From: JAEUNX01 sp034004685
GTDB taxonomy: Bacteria; Pseudomonadota; Gammaproteobacteria; Burkholderiales; Rhodocyclaceae
Length of the DNA: 64,000 bases
Direction of reading: 5' to 3'
NCBI GenBank assembly: GCA_034004685.1
Contig: JAVEWG010000012.1
Span: forward strand, 17,510 to 81,509
This document shows positions 55,558 to 63,922 of this stretch, in pieces (the stretch's first letter is position 1; the number at the start of each line of letters is the position of its first letter). The notes beneath the pieces are model-generated. The model had not been told where the DNA came from, did no database searches, and was given only the letters and a program-made list of their open reading frames with translations. The position numbers were made by a program, and so were the translations under genes.

Positions 55558-55628
55558 GGGGCGGGGCTCCTGGGAGCGGAGGGCGCTGGGGCAAGGCCAA
55601 GAGAATCAACAGCCAAGCGGCCCACCGC

Positions 55629-56051
55629 CTACTCCTCCCACCCCTCGTCCGCCATGGCGGCGAACCGATCCGCCCCGGCCGCCGCCTTGGGCTTGGCGGC
55701 CTTGGCCAGCCAGCCGGTGGGGCCGGCCGCCAGTTCCGCCTGGAGCTGCTTGACCAAGGCATCGATGGGGGTGCCCTCCTCCACCTTGACGGGTTGCACC
55801 CCCTTGGCCAGCAGGCGCTGCACCGCCGAGCCGCCGATGGCGCAGGCGTACACCGCCGCGCAGCCGTCCAGCAGGGCGATCTTGGCGTCCAGCTTGCCTT
55901 CGTGGCCGTCCATGGCGGTGTCGATGAATTCCGCCACTTCCCGCAGGCGGGCGGTGGTTTGGTCCAGCTCCAGGATGGCGAAGGCCGAGGCGGCACCGAA
56001 GTGCTCGTTCACCACGTCCCGGTTACTGGAGGCAAAGGCGATGGCGATCAT
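55629..56051 (-). CDS. nifX: NifX
   Basis: A 140-residue NifX/NafY-fold protein (MIAIAFASSNRDVVNEHFGAASAFAILELD, then GCAAVYACAIGGSAVQRLLAKGVQPVKVEEGTPIDALV). NifX binds NifB-co and VK-cluster on the way to NifEN. The ATG at 56051 begins the conserved region. It follows nifN by 10 bp. Confidence 0.95.
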   Translation of the reverse strand: MIAIAFASSNRDVVNEHFGAASAFAILELDQTTARLREVAEFIDTAMDGHEGKLDAKIALLDGCAAVYACAIGGSAVQRLLAKGVQPVKVEEGTPIDALVKQLQAELAAGPTGWLAKAAKPKAAAGADRFAAMADEGWEE

Positions 56052-56061
56052 GGTGGCGTCC

Positions 56062-57465
56062 TCAGTGGCGCTGCTCACCGGCCGCAACCGGCGAACCCGT
56101 CGCGGCGGCGGGGCCTCCTGGCCGCAACACGGCGTGGTAGGGGGCAATCGTGTGGTGTTCATGATGGGCGAGCAGCAGGTTGGAAAGATCGAACAAGGCC
56201 TGGCGGGACCCCCGGTAGCCGATCCACTGGCGGGCATAGCCCCCCACCAGGTCGTACTGGGGAAAACCCGCCCGCAGTAGCGGCACGCCCAGGCGGCTGG
56301 CGCTGTCTGCCGCGTGGGAGTTGCTGATGAGGAGCTGGGCGCGGCCTTCCCGGGCCAGGATTTCCAGATCCTCCAGGTCGCCCAGCTTCACCACCGCGGT
56401 GGGCACCGCCTCCAGCACCGGGGCCCGGGCCGGCGCCACGGCCGCCACCACTTCGGCGCCGAAGCTGTGGACGAATTCGGCCATGGCGTGGAGCAGATCC
56501 GGGTCGGCGGCGATGGCGATGCGGGCAAAGCCCAGCATGAAGTGGCAATCCACCATGGCGTCCTGGAGCTGGGCCCGCTGGCGTTCCAGATTGGGGGGCA
56601 CCGGCCGGCCGGAAAGCTGGGAGAGAAGCTGCACCAGCCGGTCGTTGGGTTCCAGGCCCATGAGGTGGTCGAAGCGGGTATCCGGCACTGCGCTGCGCTC
56701 GGCCAGGGCATCGGCGGCGGCGGCCAGGGAGCGGCCGATCACGATGGTATGGGCCGATTCCCCCAGGGTGGCGATCTCGGAAACCGGCGTGCCGCCAAAG
56801 GTGAGGGGCGAGAAGTCTTCCGGGGTGAGGTGGCCGTCCAGGGAATCCCCCACATCCGGAAACACCACCGGGCGCAGGCCGAAGAGGGCAAAGAGATCCC
56901 GCAGGTATTCCAGGTCGCCGGGGGTGAGGGAGGCGTTCACCAGCAGGTTCACCTGCCGGGGCCGCTGGGCCACCCGGGTGGTGTCCATGGGCACCAGGGC
57001 CTCGATCATGGCCTTCACCGCCTGGGCAAAGCCCGATTCCAGGCAACCGGTGTAGTCCGGGGTGTTCACCGCCACCACGGCGATGGCGTCGTGCTCCGGG
57101 TGGGCTGCGCGGAAATCCTTCACCAGGCGATGCACGTCGGAACCCTGGGTTTCCGAAAGCCCGGTGGTGGGCAGGCCGATCAGGGCGGGCTTTTGCTTGG
57201 TGGCGATGGTGTTGAGGCCCTCCAGCACGTTTTCATCCGCCCCCAGCACGGTGCTGGCCTGGTCCATGGCGGTGGTCTGGAGGGGAATGGGCTCCCGGAA
57301 GTGGCGCACGAAGAACACCTTGGCAAAGGCCGTGCACCCCTGGGAGCCGTGGAGCATGGGGATCGCCCGCATCACCCCCAGAAAGGCCAGGGCCGCTCCG
57401 GTGGTGGAACTGGTCTTCAAGGGGCTGACGGACAGGGCCTTGTTGCGCTTGACGATCTCAGCCAT
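56062..57465 (-). CDS. nifN: NifN, FeMo-co scaffold subunit
   Basis: A 467-residue NifK-like subunit: [55 protein letters not shown], then [15 protein letters not shown]. It pairs with NifE to build FeMo-co. The ATG at 57465 lies 1 bp after the stop of the small ORF upstream. Confidence 0.97.
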   Translation of the reverse strand: MAEIVKRNKALSVSPLKTSSTTGAALAFLGVMRAIPMLHGSQGCTAFAKVFFVRHFREPIPLQTTAMDQASTVLGADENVLEGLNTIATKQKPALIGLPTTGLSETQGSDVHRLVKDFRAAHPEHDAIAVVAVNTPDYTGCLESGFAQAVKAMIEALVPMDTTRVAQRPRQVNLLVNASLTPGDLEYLRDLFALFGLRPVVFPDVGDSLDGHLTPEDFSPLTFGGTPVSEIATLGESAHTIVIGRSLAAAADALAERSAVPDTRFDHLMGLEPNDRLVQLLSQLSGRPVPPNLERQRAQLQDAMVDCHFMLGFARIAIAADPDLLHAMAEFVHSFGAEVVAAVAPARAPVLEAVPTAVVKLGDLEDLEILAREGRAQLLISNSHAADSASRLGVPLLRAGFPQYDLVGGYARQWIGYRGSRQALFDLSNLLLAHHEHHTIAPYHAVLRPGGPAAATGSPVAAGEQRH

Positions 57466-57466
57466 G

Positions 57467-57616
57467 TCAGCGCCCTCCACCGTCATGACCTTGGCGGCGC
57501 TTGGGGGTCTGCACCCGAATCGGGATGGCGCGCAGGCGCGCCCTGCGGTTGGCCAGGGCCTGCACGGCCGCCACCAGCAACAGGGCTGCCAGCAACCAGA
57601 TTTCCAGAGCATTCAT
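57467..57616 (-). CDS. Small membrane protein between nifE and nifN
   Basis: A 49-codon [23 protein letters not shown], i.e. one membrane helix, then a basic tail ([21 protein letters not shown]). Its ATG starts 1 bp after the nifE stop, and its stop lies 1 bp before the nifN start; GGAGGCGG upstream is a fair ribosome site. This tight packing suggests a translated and coupled gene. I know no family for it. Confidence 0.6.
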   Translation of the reverse strand: MNALEIWLLAALLLVAAVQALANRRARLRAIPIRVQTPKRRQGHDGGGR

Positions 57617-57617
57617 C

Positions 57618-59120
57618 TCAAGCCGCCTCCACCGAAAAGCTGGCATCCAGGCCTTCTTCATAGCCATCGTCCAGGGGCAGGATCATGTCGTCCTCGTCCA
57701 GGGGCTCTTCGGCCTTGGCCACCACCGGCTGGGTGCTCACCCAGGGGGCCGGGGCGCGGACCTGGCGCCACACCGGAGATTCCATGGTGAGGGCGAGCTG
57801 CTTCACCAGCTCCAGCATGCCGGTGTAGCCGGCGTAGCCGAATTCCCGCTCCTGGTTGATGTCCAGGAAGGGCAGCCGGGCCTTCAGGGCCGTGTACAGG
57901 TTGCGACCGCCGGCGATCATGATGTCGGCCTGCAGATCCGCCATCATGTTCAAGAGCGCCCGGGCCGAGCCGTCTTCAATCATCTTGGCGTCCGGCCCCA
58001 TGAGTTCCCGGATGCGGGCCTTGTCTTCCTCGGTGGATTTCTTGGTGGCGCTGGCCACCACCACCATGCCCAGATCCTGCAGGGCGGAAACCACCGACCA
58101 GCTCTTCACCCCGCCGGTGTTCAGCAGCACCCTTTTGCCCTCCAGGCGCTCCCGCCAGGGGGCAAGCTGGGCGCGGATGTTGGCTTCTTCCCGGGCGATG
58201 AGGGCCTCGGTGCGCTCGATGAGGGAGGGGTCGTTGATGATCCGGGCAAAGTCCCGCAGGGCGGCGGAGGTATCGGTGATGCCGTAAAAGCTGCCCTCGA
58301 ACCAGGGCGTGCCGAAGCTTTCCTCCAGCTTGCGGGCCACGTTGATCATGGCTTTGGAGCACACCATCATGTTCACCTCGGCCCGGTGCATGGTCTGCAC
58401 CTCGTGGTAGCGGCCGTCGCCCGAGAGGGTGCACAGGATGCGCAGGCCCAGCTCGTCGAAGAGGGGCGCCACGTTCCAGAACTCCCCGGCGATGTTGTAT
58501 TCCCCCACCAGGTTCACGTCGTGGATGGTGATGCCCCGGGCGGCGTAATCCGCCACCACCTGGGGCGGCAAAGGGTCCGGCTCCCGGGTGCCCACCACGT
58601 GGCGCACCATGGCGTCCGCCCCGATACGGTTGCCCAGGTTCTTGGTGCCGTAGAAACCCGCGCAGTCAATGGGCACCACCGGCACCCCGTGGAGCTCCTG
58701 GGCAGCCTTGCAGATGGCGTTGATGTCGTCCCCGATCAGGGCCGGCACGCAGGTGTTGTACACATACACCGCCGGCGGGTTGAGGCTCTTGATGGCCTGG
58801 CCGATGGCATGAAACAGGCGCTTTTCCGAGCGGCCCATGATCACGTCCTGCTCCGTGAGGTCGGTGGTCATGCCGATCTTGTAAAGCTCCGGGCCGGAAC
58901 TGGAAGTGCCCCGGTTATCCCAGGAAGAACCCGCGCAGGCGATGGGCCCATGAACGATGTGGGCCACATCCGCGATGGGCAGCATGGCAATCTGGGCGCC
59001 ATCAAAGGCGCAACCCCCGGCGGAGGCGCCAGGCTTGGGCTTGGAACAGCCGGACTTGGCCTTCTTGTTGTGGGTGCAGGCCGGCTCGTTGAGCAGTTCA
59101 GCGACTTCAGAAGGTTTCAT
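57618..59120 (-). CDS. nifE: NifE, FeMo-co scaffold subunit
   Basis: A 500-residue NifD-like subunit. It has [66 protein letters not shown] and the FeMo-co-precursor region [34 protein letters not shown]. The ATG at 59120 begins the conserved part. The C-terminus carries an acidic tail ([22 protein letters not shown]). It is the first gene of its operon with its own NifA/sigma-54 promoter. Confidence 0.97.
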   Translation of the reverse strand: MKPSEVAELLNEPACTHNKKAKSGCSKPKPGASAGGCAFDGAQIAMLPIADVAHIVHGPIACAGSSWDNRGTSSSGPELYKIGMTTDLTEQDVIMGRSEKRLFHAIGQAIKSLNPPAVYVYNTCVPALIGDDINAICKAAQELHGVPVVPIDCAGFYGTKNLGNRIGADAMVRHVVGTREPDPLPPQVVADYAARGITIHDVNLVGEYNIAGEFWNVAPLFDELGLRILCTLSGDGRYHEVQTMHRAEVNMMVCSKAMINVARKLEESFGTPWFEGSFYGITDTSAALRDFARIINDPSLIERTEALIAREEANIRAQLAPWRERLEGKRVLLNTGGVKSWSVVSALQDLGMVVVASATKKSTEEDKARIRELMGPDAKMIEDGSARALLNMMADLQADIMIAGGRNLYTALKARLPFLDINQEREFGYAGYTGMLELVKQLALTMESPVWRQVRAPAPWVSTQPVVAKAEEPLDEDDMILPLDDGYEEGLDASFSVEAA

Positions 59121-59154
59121 GGCGGCCGGGGCTCCTATTCGACGAGCTACCCGC

Positions 59155-59170
59155 TGCAAGCCCCATGCCA
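59155..59170 (-). promoter_or_regulatory. Sigma-54 promoter of nifE
   Basis: The minus strand reads TGGCAT-GGGGC-TTGCA, one mismatch to the -24/-12 consensus. It lies 35 bp upstream of nifE; the start of transcription should be near 59145. Confidence 0.85.
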
Positions 59171-59174
59171 GTCA

Positions 59175-59187
59175 CAAGTCATTGATT
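59175..59187. promoter_or_regulatory. IHF site upstream of nifE
   Basis: On the minus strand AATCAATGACTTG is a full match to WATCAA-N4-TTR. It lies between the NifA site and the -24 box. Confidence 0.7.
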
Positions 59188-59240
59188 CTTAATGGCACAA
59201 GCCGCCCATGGCTGTCGCAAAGGCTCCTGGTCCGGAGGTT

Positions 59241-59256
59241 TGTCGGACATGCGACA
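59241..59256. promoter_or_regulatory. NifA upstream activator site for nifE
   Basis: TGTCGGACATGCGACA is an exact TGT-N10-ACA element about 104 bp upstream of the predicted start. It lies just beyond the end of the integrase gene, so the integron starts within 32 bp of a nif control region. Confidence 0.82.
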
Positions 59257-59287
59257 ACCCACCCCCAAGACCCCAACCCCTGAATGC

Positions 59288-60300
59288 CTACAGGCGATCC
59301 AGCGGGCTCAACACCCCGCCCGCGCCCCGGTTGAGCACATGGGTATAGATCATGGTGGTGGAAACATCCGAATGCCCCAGCAGCGCCTGCACCGTGCGGA
59401 TGTCGTAGCCGGATTCCAGCAAATGGGTGGCGAAGGAATGGCGCAGGGTGTGGGTACTGGCCGGCTTGGCGATCCCCGCCGCCAACACCGCCCGCCGGAT
59501 CCCACGCTGTATGCCCTGCTCATGGGCATGGTGGCGCCGCACCACGCCGGATACCGGATCCCGGGACAGCGCCCGCCCGGGGAATACCCAATACCACCCC
59601 CATGACTCCGCCTCCCCCGGCTTCTTGCGGGCCAGCGCCCCGGGCAACTGAACCCCGGGCACCCCCCGCGCCCGATCCGCCGACCAACGCTCCCGCACCC
59701 TGGCCAGGTGGGCTTGCAGTTCCGGCACCAATGCCCGAGGCAGCATCGTGCGCCGATCCTTATCCCCCTTGCCCTCCCGCACCGTGATTTCGTGGCGCCC
59801 GAAGTCCACATCCTTGACCCGCAGCCGCAACCCCTCCATGAGCCGCAAGCCGGTGCCGTAAAACAAGCGCGCCAGCAAGGCTGGCTCCCCCTCCATGCAC
59901 CCCAACAGGCGCTGTACCTCAACGGGTGTCAACACGGTGGGGAGCCGCGTCGGCCGCTTCGCCCGCACCACCTCGTCCAACCACGGCAACTCGATCGCCA
60001 GCACCACCCTATATAAAACAGCAGGGCCGCCAAAGCCTGCCCCTGGGTCGCCGCGGACACCGCCCCTTCCGTTGCCAGATGGCTCAAGAACGCCGTCACT
60101 TCCGGCCCGCCCATCTCCAAGGGACGGCGCTTGCCGTGAAACAGGATGTAGCGTTTAATCCATCCCAGATATGCCCGTTCGGTACGCAAGCTGTAATGCC
60201 GAACCCGCAGGGCTTTCCGCACCCGGTCCATCAACCGGGGCGGATTCGACGAACTGGAAGCGTCAGCCACGGCACCCCCCTGGAATATGTTATCCGTCAA
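59288..60300 (-). pseudogene. intI: Integron integrase IntI with a frameshift
   Basis: Two overlapping frames form one tyrosine recombinase of about 335 residues. The N-terminal frame (60300 to about 60015) reads [38 protein letters not shown] and [12 protein letters not shown]; the C-terminal frame continues [28 protein letters not shown]. The IntI-specific insert [37 protein letters not shown] is present, as are the catalytic Arg ([16 protein letters not shown]), [15 protein letters not shown] and [14 protein letters not shown]. One base is missing in a short A run at 60015-60018 (T run on the coding strand), which breaks the frame; this could be real decay or a sequence error. Confidence 0.9.
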
Positions 60301-60348
60301 ATTCTATGCCGTTATGCTGCACTGGGTGCAGTCAACTTTACGTTGGGC
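60301..60348 (+). other. Probable attI region
   Basis: The region between the integrase start and the first cassette ends with the recombination core GTTGGGC (60342-60348). A palindrome CTGCAC-TGG-GTGCAG (60317-60331) lies just before it and may be an integrase-binding site. Position and core match an attI site, but its exact left limit cannot be set from sequence alone. Confidence 0.7.
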
Positions 60349-60354
60349 ATCAAT

Positions 60355-61254
60355 ATGAGCAATTCTGTGCGACCTTCGATCTTTATCGGCTCCTCCGTTG
60401 AGGGGCTGCCATATGCCAAGGCACTCCAGGTCAATCTAGATCATTCATTAGAGGTGACAATATGGTCGCAAGGAGTTTTTGGTTTAAGTGGAGGTACTCT
60501 CGAAGAGTTAGTGCGAAAACTTGAAAACATGGATTTTGCGGCGCTCCTTGTCACGCCTGATGACTTGGTGACTAGCCGTGGAAAGGAGTCGCAAGCACCT
60601 CGCGATAACGTATTGCTCGAACTCGGACTATGTATTGGCACACTGGGCAGGGAGCGAAGCTTCCTCGTCTATGACCGTAGCGCAGACTTGAAACTTCCGA
60701 CTGATTTGGCCGGGATCACCCCAGCCACTTTTCATCCTCATTCTGACGGCAACCTTGAAGCGACGGTCGGAGCCGCATCAACTCAGATTGAAAAAAAGGC
60801 TATTGAGCTTGGTGCTCGTACCAAACTTGGCCAAGTCGGTCTGATCGATGAACAAACGCAATTCCGCATAATTGCAGATCTATTAGGGACAGTCGCTGAC
60901 AACTTCCTTATACAGATGTCGTTGTCCGAAAAACGACCAATTCGGGAAAGAGGAATGGCACGAAGCTTGGGTCGTCATTGGTACGCAATTGACTTCCCAA
61001 AACGCTACATCGGCAACGGTCGATTTTCCATTAACGAATTGTGCGAGAAGCTTCTCGAAGCGGACATTCTTGCCCCAAAACTCAACGATGAAATTGTTCT
61101 GACTGAACGAGGGAGAAACTTTGTTCAGTGGCTTATTGATAATGGCTACAAGGCAGATGCGTTCAAATGCAACTTCGGCGGCTGGGGTGAGTCGCAGTGG
61201 TTTGAACGGTCTGGTGTCGAACTCTTGCAGGAAGGCGCTGAGGTCTACGATTGA
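60355..61254 (+). CDS. Cassette 1: TIR-like predicted nucleotide-binding protein
   Basis: A 299-residue protein. Residues 7-115 match the TIR-like (CAP12/PF10137-type) domain: RPSIFIGSSVEGLPYAKAL, FAALLVTPDD and the diagnostic APRDNVLLELGLCIGTLGRERSFLVY. Such domains are NAD-degrading or signalling effectors in several antiphage systems. The rest (about 150-299) is a domain I do not know, with NGRFSINELCEKLLEADILAP resembling a winged helix. The ATG at 60355 lies 7 bp after the core; there is no clear ribosome site. No partner enzyme gene is in the cassette, so it is either stand-alone or senses a signal through its C-terminus. Confidence 0.85.
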   Translation: MSNSVRPSIFIGSSVEGLPYAKALQVNLDHSLEVTIWSQGVFGLSGGTLEELVRKLENMDFAALLVTPDDLVTSRGKESQAPRDNVLLELGLCIGTLGRERSFLVYDRSADLKLPTDLAGITPATFHPHSDGNLEATVGAASTQIEKKAIELGARTKLGQVGLIDEQTQFRIIADLLGTVADNFLIQMSLSEKRPIRERGMARSLGRHWYAIDFPKRYIGNGRFSINELCEKLLEADILAPKLNDEIVLTERGRNFVQWLIDNGYKADAFKCNFGGWGESQWFERSGVELLQEGAEVYD

Positions 61255-61255
61255 T

Positions 61256-61322
61256 GCCCAACCCATCATTCCACCGGACCTGCGCGAAAAGCCGCGCAGG
61301 CCGGTGAATTCAAACGTTATGC
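61256..61322 (+). other. attC site of cassette 1
   Basis: R'' GCCCAAC (61256-61262) pairs with the core GTTGGGC at the start of cassette 1 (60342). Between R'' and the R' box GTTATGC (61316-61322) the sequence folds as ACCGGACCTGCGCG / CGCGCAGGCCGGT. Length 67 bp. Confidence 0.9.
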
Positions 61323-61340
61323 ACACACATTCATCGCCCG

Positions 61341-61958
61341 ATGATTAAGCTTGCGCTCGTATTCGCCGCAGGTATCGCGCTCATTGCCGGTCTCTCCTTT
61401 GCGTTCTATTTCACCGTAGGTGTAGGCCTGCCGCTGTCGAACGTCGGCGATGATTGGGCAGCTTTTGGAAGCTACTTTGGCGGGGTGGCTGGCGCCCTGT
61501 TTTCGTTTTTGAGCGTGCTTCTTATCGTCCTTACACTTCATCAGCAAGGACAGCAGATTGAGGCTGCACAAGATGACGCACAGCGACTCAAACTGATTGA
61601 ATACGTATCCAAAGCGGATGAGGAAGTTGAACGGTGGCTGCGGCGACGACTGATGTCAAGACAAGGCAGGGAGGTCGAGTTCGGGGATATCGTGTGGGGC
61701 ATAGTCAAGCCAGATTATGTTGAGTCGCAGGAATTCTCTGCCGCGCTTTCCCGACTCCATAAGCTTACATGCGCCTATTGTGCAGCTCTCGCTCTCTACG
61801 AAGACAACGTCGACCCATATTTCATCTTTGGCCTTCATCGGCAAAAGGCGGACGAGCTACTAGATTTCCTGGAAAGTCATACGAGCCAGCTCGGTCAAAT
61901 GGCAGGCCCATCGCTTGCGATCTGTCGTGCTCACCTCCGCAGAGAAGAGCATGCATAA
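61341..61958 (+). CDS. Cassette 2: membrane protein, possibly abortive infection
   Basis: A 205-residue protein with two N-terminal helices (residues 2-28 and 42-67) joined by DDWAAFGSYFGGVAGALFSFLSV, then a helical cytosolic part (RRLMSRQGREVEFGDIVWGIVKPDYVESQEF). The W-x2-FG-x-YFGG motif followed by an FSFLSVLLIVLTL helix recalls putative phage abortive-infection proteins, a resemblance I take from memory. The stop codon lies inside the R'' box of its attC. Function unproved. Confidence 0.75.
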   Translation: MIKLALVFAAGIALIAGLSFAFYFTVGVGLPLSNVGDDWAAFGSYFGGVAGALFSFLSVLLIVLTLHQQGQQIEAAQDDAQRLKLIEYVSKADEEVERWLRRRLMSRQGREVEFGDIVWGIVKPDYVESQEFSAALSRLHKLTCAYCAALALYEDNVDPYFIFGLHRQKADELLDFLESHTSQLGQMAGPSLAICRAHLRREEHA

Positions 61959-62023
61959 CAATCCGCTACAGCCGACCGTCAAAAAGCTGCGCTTTTTGCC
62001 GTCGGCTGAGCTTGCACGTTAGG
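61953..62023 (+). other. attC site of cassette 2
   Basis: R'' GCATAAC (61953-61959) pairs with the core GTTATGC at the start of cassette 2; the R' box is GTTAGGC (62017-62023). The interior AGCCGAC / GTCGGCT forms the stem with a second inner stem AAAAAGC / GCTTTTT-like. Length 71 bp. Confidence 0.9.
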
Positions 62024-62031
62024 CAGCAAAC

Positions 62032-62577
62032 ATGCTTCCAGCCGGCTACATGCGAAAGCGAGTCGCAAGCAACTCAGAGTGGCTACAAGCCGATGGGGTC
62101 ACTGACATCTACTCTGTCAGCAACTGTCTGTCCAATAACTTCGCCGACTACATCAACTTCTGGCGTCACAACGGCTATTGGCTGTTTAACTCTCCCGCGA
62201 TCATTGAAGAAATTTCACGGGCCGAGAACATCGACCTCACGAACACCAAGCTCTTCTACTATGAGGTTTACGAGTTCGAGTACGACGAACACAAAGGGCA
62301 ATGGGTAGCGTTTGATCCCGAGCCTTCGTTTGCCACTGAAGTTGAGGCTCCCACCAACATGCAGCTTGAGGGCTTCGACGTTGTAACCTTCTTCGCTCAC
62401 ACAAATCCCGAGTGCTCCCCGTTGTCCTGTTGTGCGCTGGCTAAAGACCTCTCGGTCAACCAGCATTGTTTGTTCCGTACCTTTGCTGAGGCTAAGGAGG
62501 CAATTGACCGTGGTCTGTTTAACAACTCTGAGCCTGGCCCTTACCGCATCTTCTCTGTGTATGCGACTGCTGCCTAA
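62032..62577 (+). CDS. Cassette 3: conserved unknown protein
   Basis: A 181-residue soluble protein without a known domain. It starts MLPAGYMRKRVASNSEWLQA and has VTDIYSVSNCLSNNFADYINFWRHNGYWLFNSP, LFYYEVYEFEYDEHKG, and GFDVVTFFAHTNPECSPLSCCALAKDL, a pattern I have seen in other cassette arrays. Two Cys pairs (CSPLSCC) may be important. The stop codon lies inside R''. Confidence 0.8.
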   Translation: MLPAGYMRKRVASNSEWLQADGVTDIYSVSNCLSNNFADYINFWRHNGYWLFNSPAIIEEISRAENIDLTNTKLFYYEVYEFEYDEHKGQWVAFDPEPSFATEVEAPTNMQLEGFDVVTFFAHTNPECSPLSCCALAKDLSVNQHCLFRTFAEAKEAIDRGLFNNSEPGPYRIFSVYATAA

Positions 62578-62667
62578 CCATCGCTTCGAGGGGACCGCCG
62601 AGAAGCTACGCTTCTCGGTTCCCCGTCGGCTTCGCCGCCGGGCGGCCCCTCAAGCTGAACGTTCGGC
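62572..62667 (+). other. attC site of cassette 3
   Basis: R'' GCCTAAC (62572-62578) pairs with core GTTAGGC of cassette 3; the R' box is GTTCGGC (62661-62667). The interior has two stems, GAGGGG/CCCCTC and GAGAAGC/GCTTCTC. At 96 bp it is the longest of the four. Confidence 0.9.
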
Positions 62668-62685
62668 CTCACTGGACACGCCCCT

Positions 62686-63312
62686 ATGATTTCGTCACGC
62701 GCTGAATACAACTCCGCATTTCCCGAGGCGAGGGCGAAAGATGCTCTCACTCTCGCGTTGGATACGCGGAAGTTCGAGATTTCGCTTTACTGGCAACGAA
62801 CAGCGTACTTTTGGGCGCTTATTGCTGCCGCCTTCGCCGGCTACTTTGCCGTCCTGTCTGCCGAGCACATTGAACACAAGGCATTCAACGCCTTCACGCT
62901 GGCCGACATTGGGCTGGTTTTCAGCCTAGCTTGGTTTCGCGTCAATCGAGGTAGCAAGTTCTGGCAGGAGAACTGGGAACGTCATGTCGATCTATTGGAA
63001 GATGCCGTCTGTGGCCCGCTGTACAAGACCGTACTTCAGGGGCAGCCAACTGAGAGGGCATTTGCAGGCGGCGCGCCTGTCTCTGTATCGCGAGTGAATC
63101 AATGGGTCGCGGTATTTACCATCGCGATTTGGCTGGTTCTCGCCGCCGTGCAGTTGCCACCGTTCGCTCCATCGGCAGCAATCGACTGGCGCTTTGCAGC
63201 GGTCGCAATAGCTACTATCGTAGCCGCGCTGATCTTGCTCTTCGGAACCACATCGAGGCTCGCCGAAAACATGGATAGCCCCGTCCTCAACAGAGAGGCT
63301 AGCCTCAAGTGA
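62686..63312 (+). CDS. Cassette 4: RipA-like membrane protein
   Basis: A 208-residue protein with about four helices (residues 40-60, 70-87, 140-158, 165-188). The N-terminal ALTLALDTRKFEISLYWQRTAYFWALIAAAFAGYFAVL matches the RipA family of octameric membrane proteins. The family is known from Francisella for cytosolic survival, but its biochemistry is unclear. Stop codon lies 1 bp before R''. Confidence 0.8.
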   Translation: MISSRAEYNSAFPEARAKDALTLALDTRKFEISLYWQRTAYFWALIAAAFAGYFAVLSAEHIEHKAFNAFTLADIGLVFSLAWFRVNRGSKFWQENWERHVDLLEDAVCGPLYKTVLQGQPTERAFAGGAPVSVSRVNQWVAVFTIAIWLVLAAVQLPPFAPSAAIDWRFAAVAIATIVAALILLFGTTSRLAENMDSPVLNREASLK

Positions 63313-63313
63313 G

Positions 63314-63382
63314 GCCGAACCCTTCGTTGCAGGGGACCTTGCGCATAAAGCCGCGCAAGGCCCCTGAACTCGAACGTTGGGG
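63314..63382 (+). other. attC site of cassette 4
   Basis: R'' GCCGAAC (63314-63320) pairs with core GTTCGGC of cassette 4; the R' box is GTTGGGG (63376-63382). The interior AGGGGACCTTGCGC / GCGCAAGGCCCCT forms the stem. Length 69 bp. Confidence 0.88.
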
Positions 63383-63409
63383 CGCTCATAACCAAGGAGG
63401 TTGTCCGCT

Positions 63410-63922
63410 GTGAAGGTACTCGTTCTCGCGCTTGTGGTTCTTGCTGTTCTCGCTGTCGCGGTCGCCGTGCTCAAGCGCCGTGCATCTTCCGGCGCTGGAG
63501 ACGCTCCGTGGCCGTTCTATGCAAAGAAGCCGCTCTCGCAGCCTGAGCAAGTTCTCTATCACCGCCTTGTCGCTGCAATGCCGGAGTGCATCGTCCTCGC
63601 GCAAGTTCAACTGTCTCAGGTTCTCGGAGTGAAGAAGGGGTTTAACTTTCACGAGTGGAACAATCGAATCAACCGCATGAGTCTCGACTTCTTGGTGTGC
63701 CTCAAGGATTCAACCATCGTCGCCGCAGTTGAGCTTGACGACAAAACCCATGAAAAGGCATCGCGCGTCGAGGCTGACGCAAAGAAGGAAAAGGCATTGT
63801 CTGCCGCTGGTGTTGCTCTCGTTCGCTGGAACGTCAGCGCGTTGCCTGATGAAAATGCCATTCGTCTAGCCTTCGCTATTAACCCGGCATTTAAATACCG
63901 AACGAATCATGCGGCATACTGA
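63410..63922 (+). CDS. Cassette 5: DUF2726 protein
   Basis: A 170-residue protein with an N-terminal membrane helix (VLVLALVVLAVLAVAVAVL) and a DUF2726 domain (PLSQPEQVLYHRLVAAMPECIVLAQVQLSQVLG, ISRMSLDFLVCLKDSTIVAAVELDDKTHE), which resembles nuclease-like folds with a conserved D-E-x-D pattern. The GTG at 63410 lies 9 bp after AAGGAGG; the TTG at 63401 is too close to that site. No attC is seen before the window ends, so the cassette continues or holds a second gene. Confidence 0.85.
   Translation: MKVLVLALVVLAVLAVAVAVLKRRASSGAGDAPWPFYAKKPLSQPEQVLYHRLVAAMPECIVLAQVQLSQVLGVKKGFNFHEWNNRINRMSLDFLVCLKDSTIVAAVELDDKTHEKASRVEADAKKEKALSAAGVALVRWNVSALPDENAIRLAFAINPAFKYRTNHAAY

Noticed and set aside
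59191..59206. TGGCAC on the plus strand as a second sigma-54 promoter pointing to the integrase
   Set aside because: No TTGC follows at the required distance.
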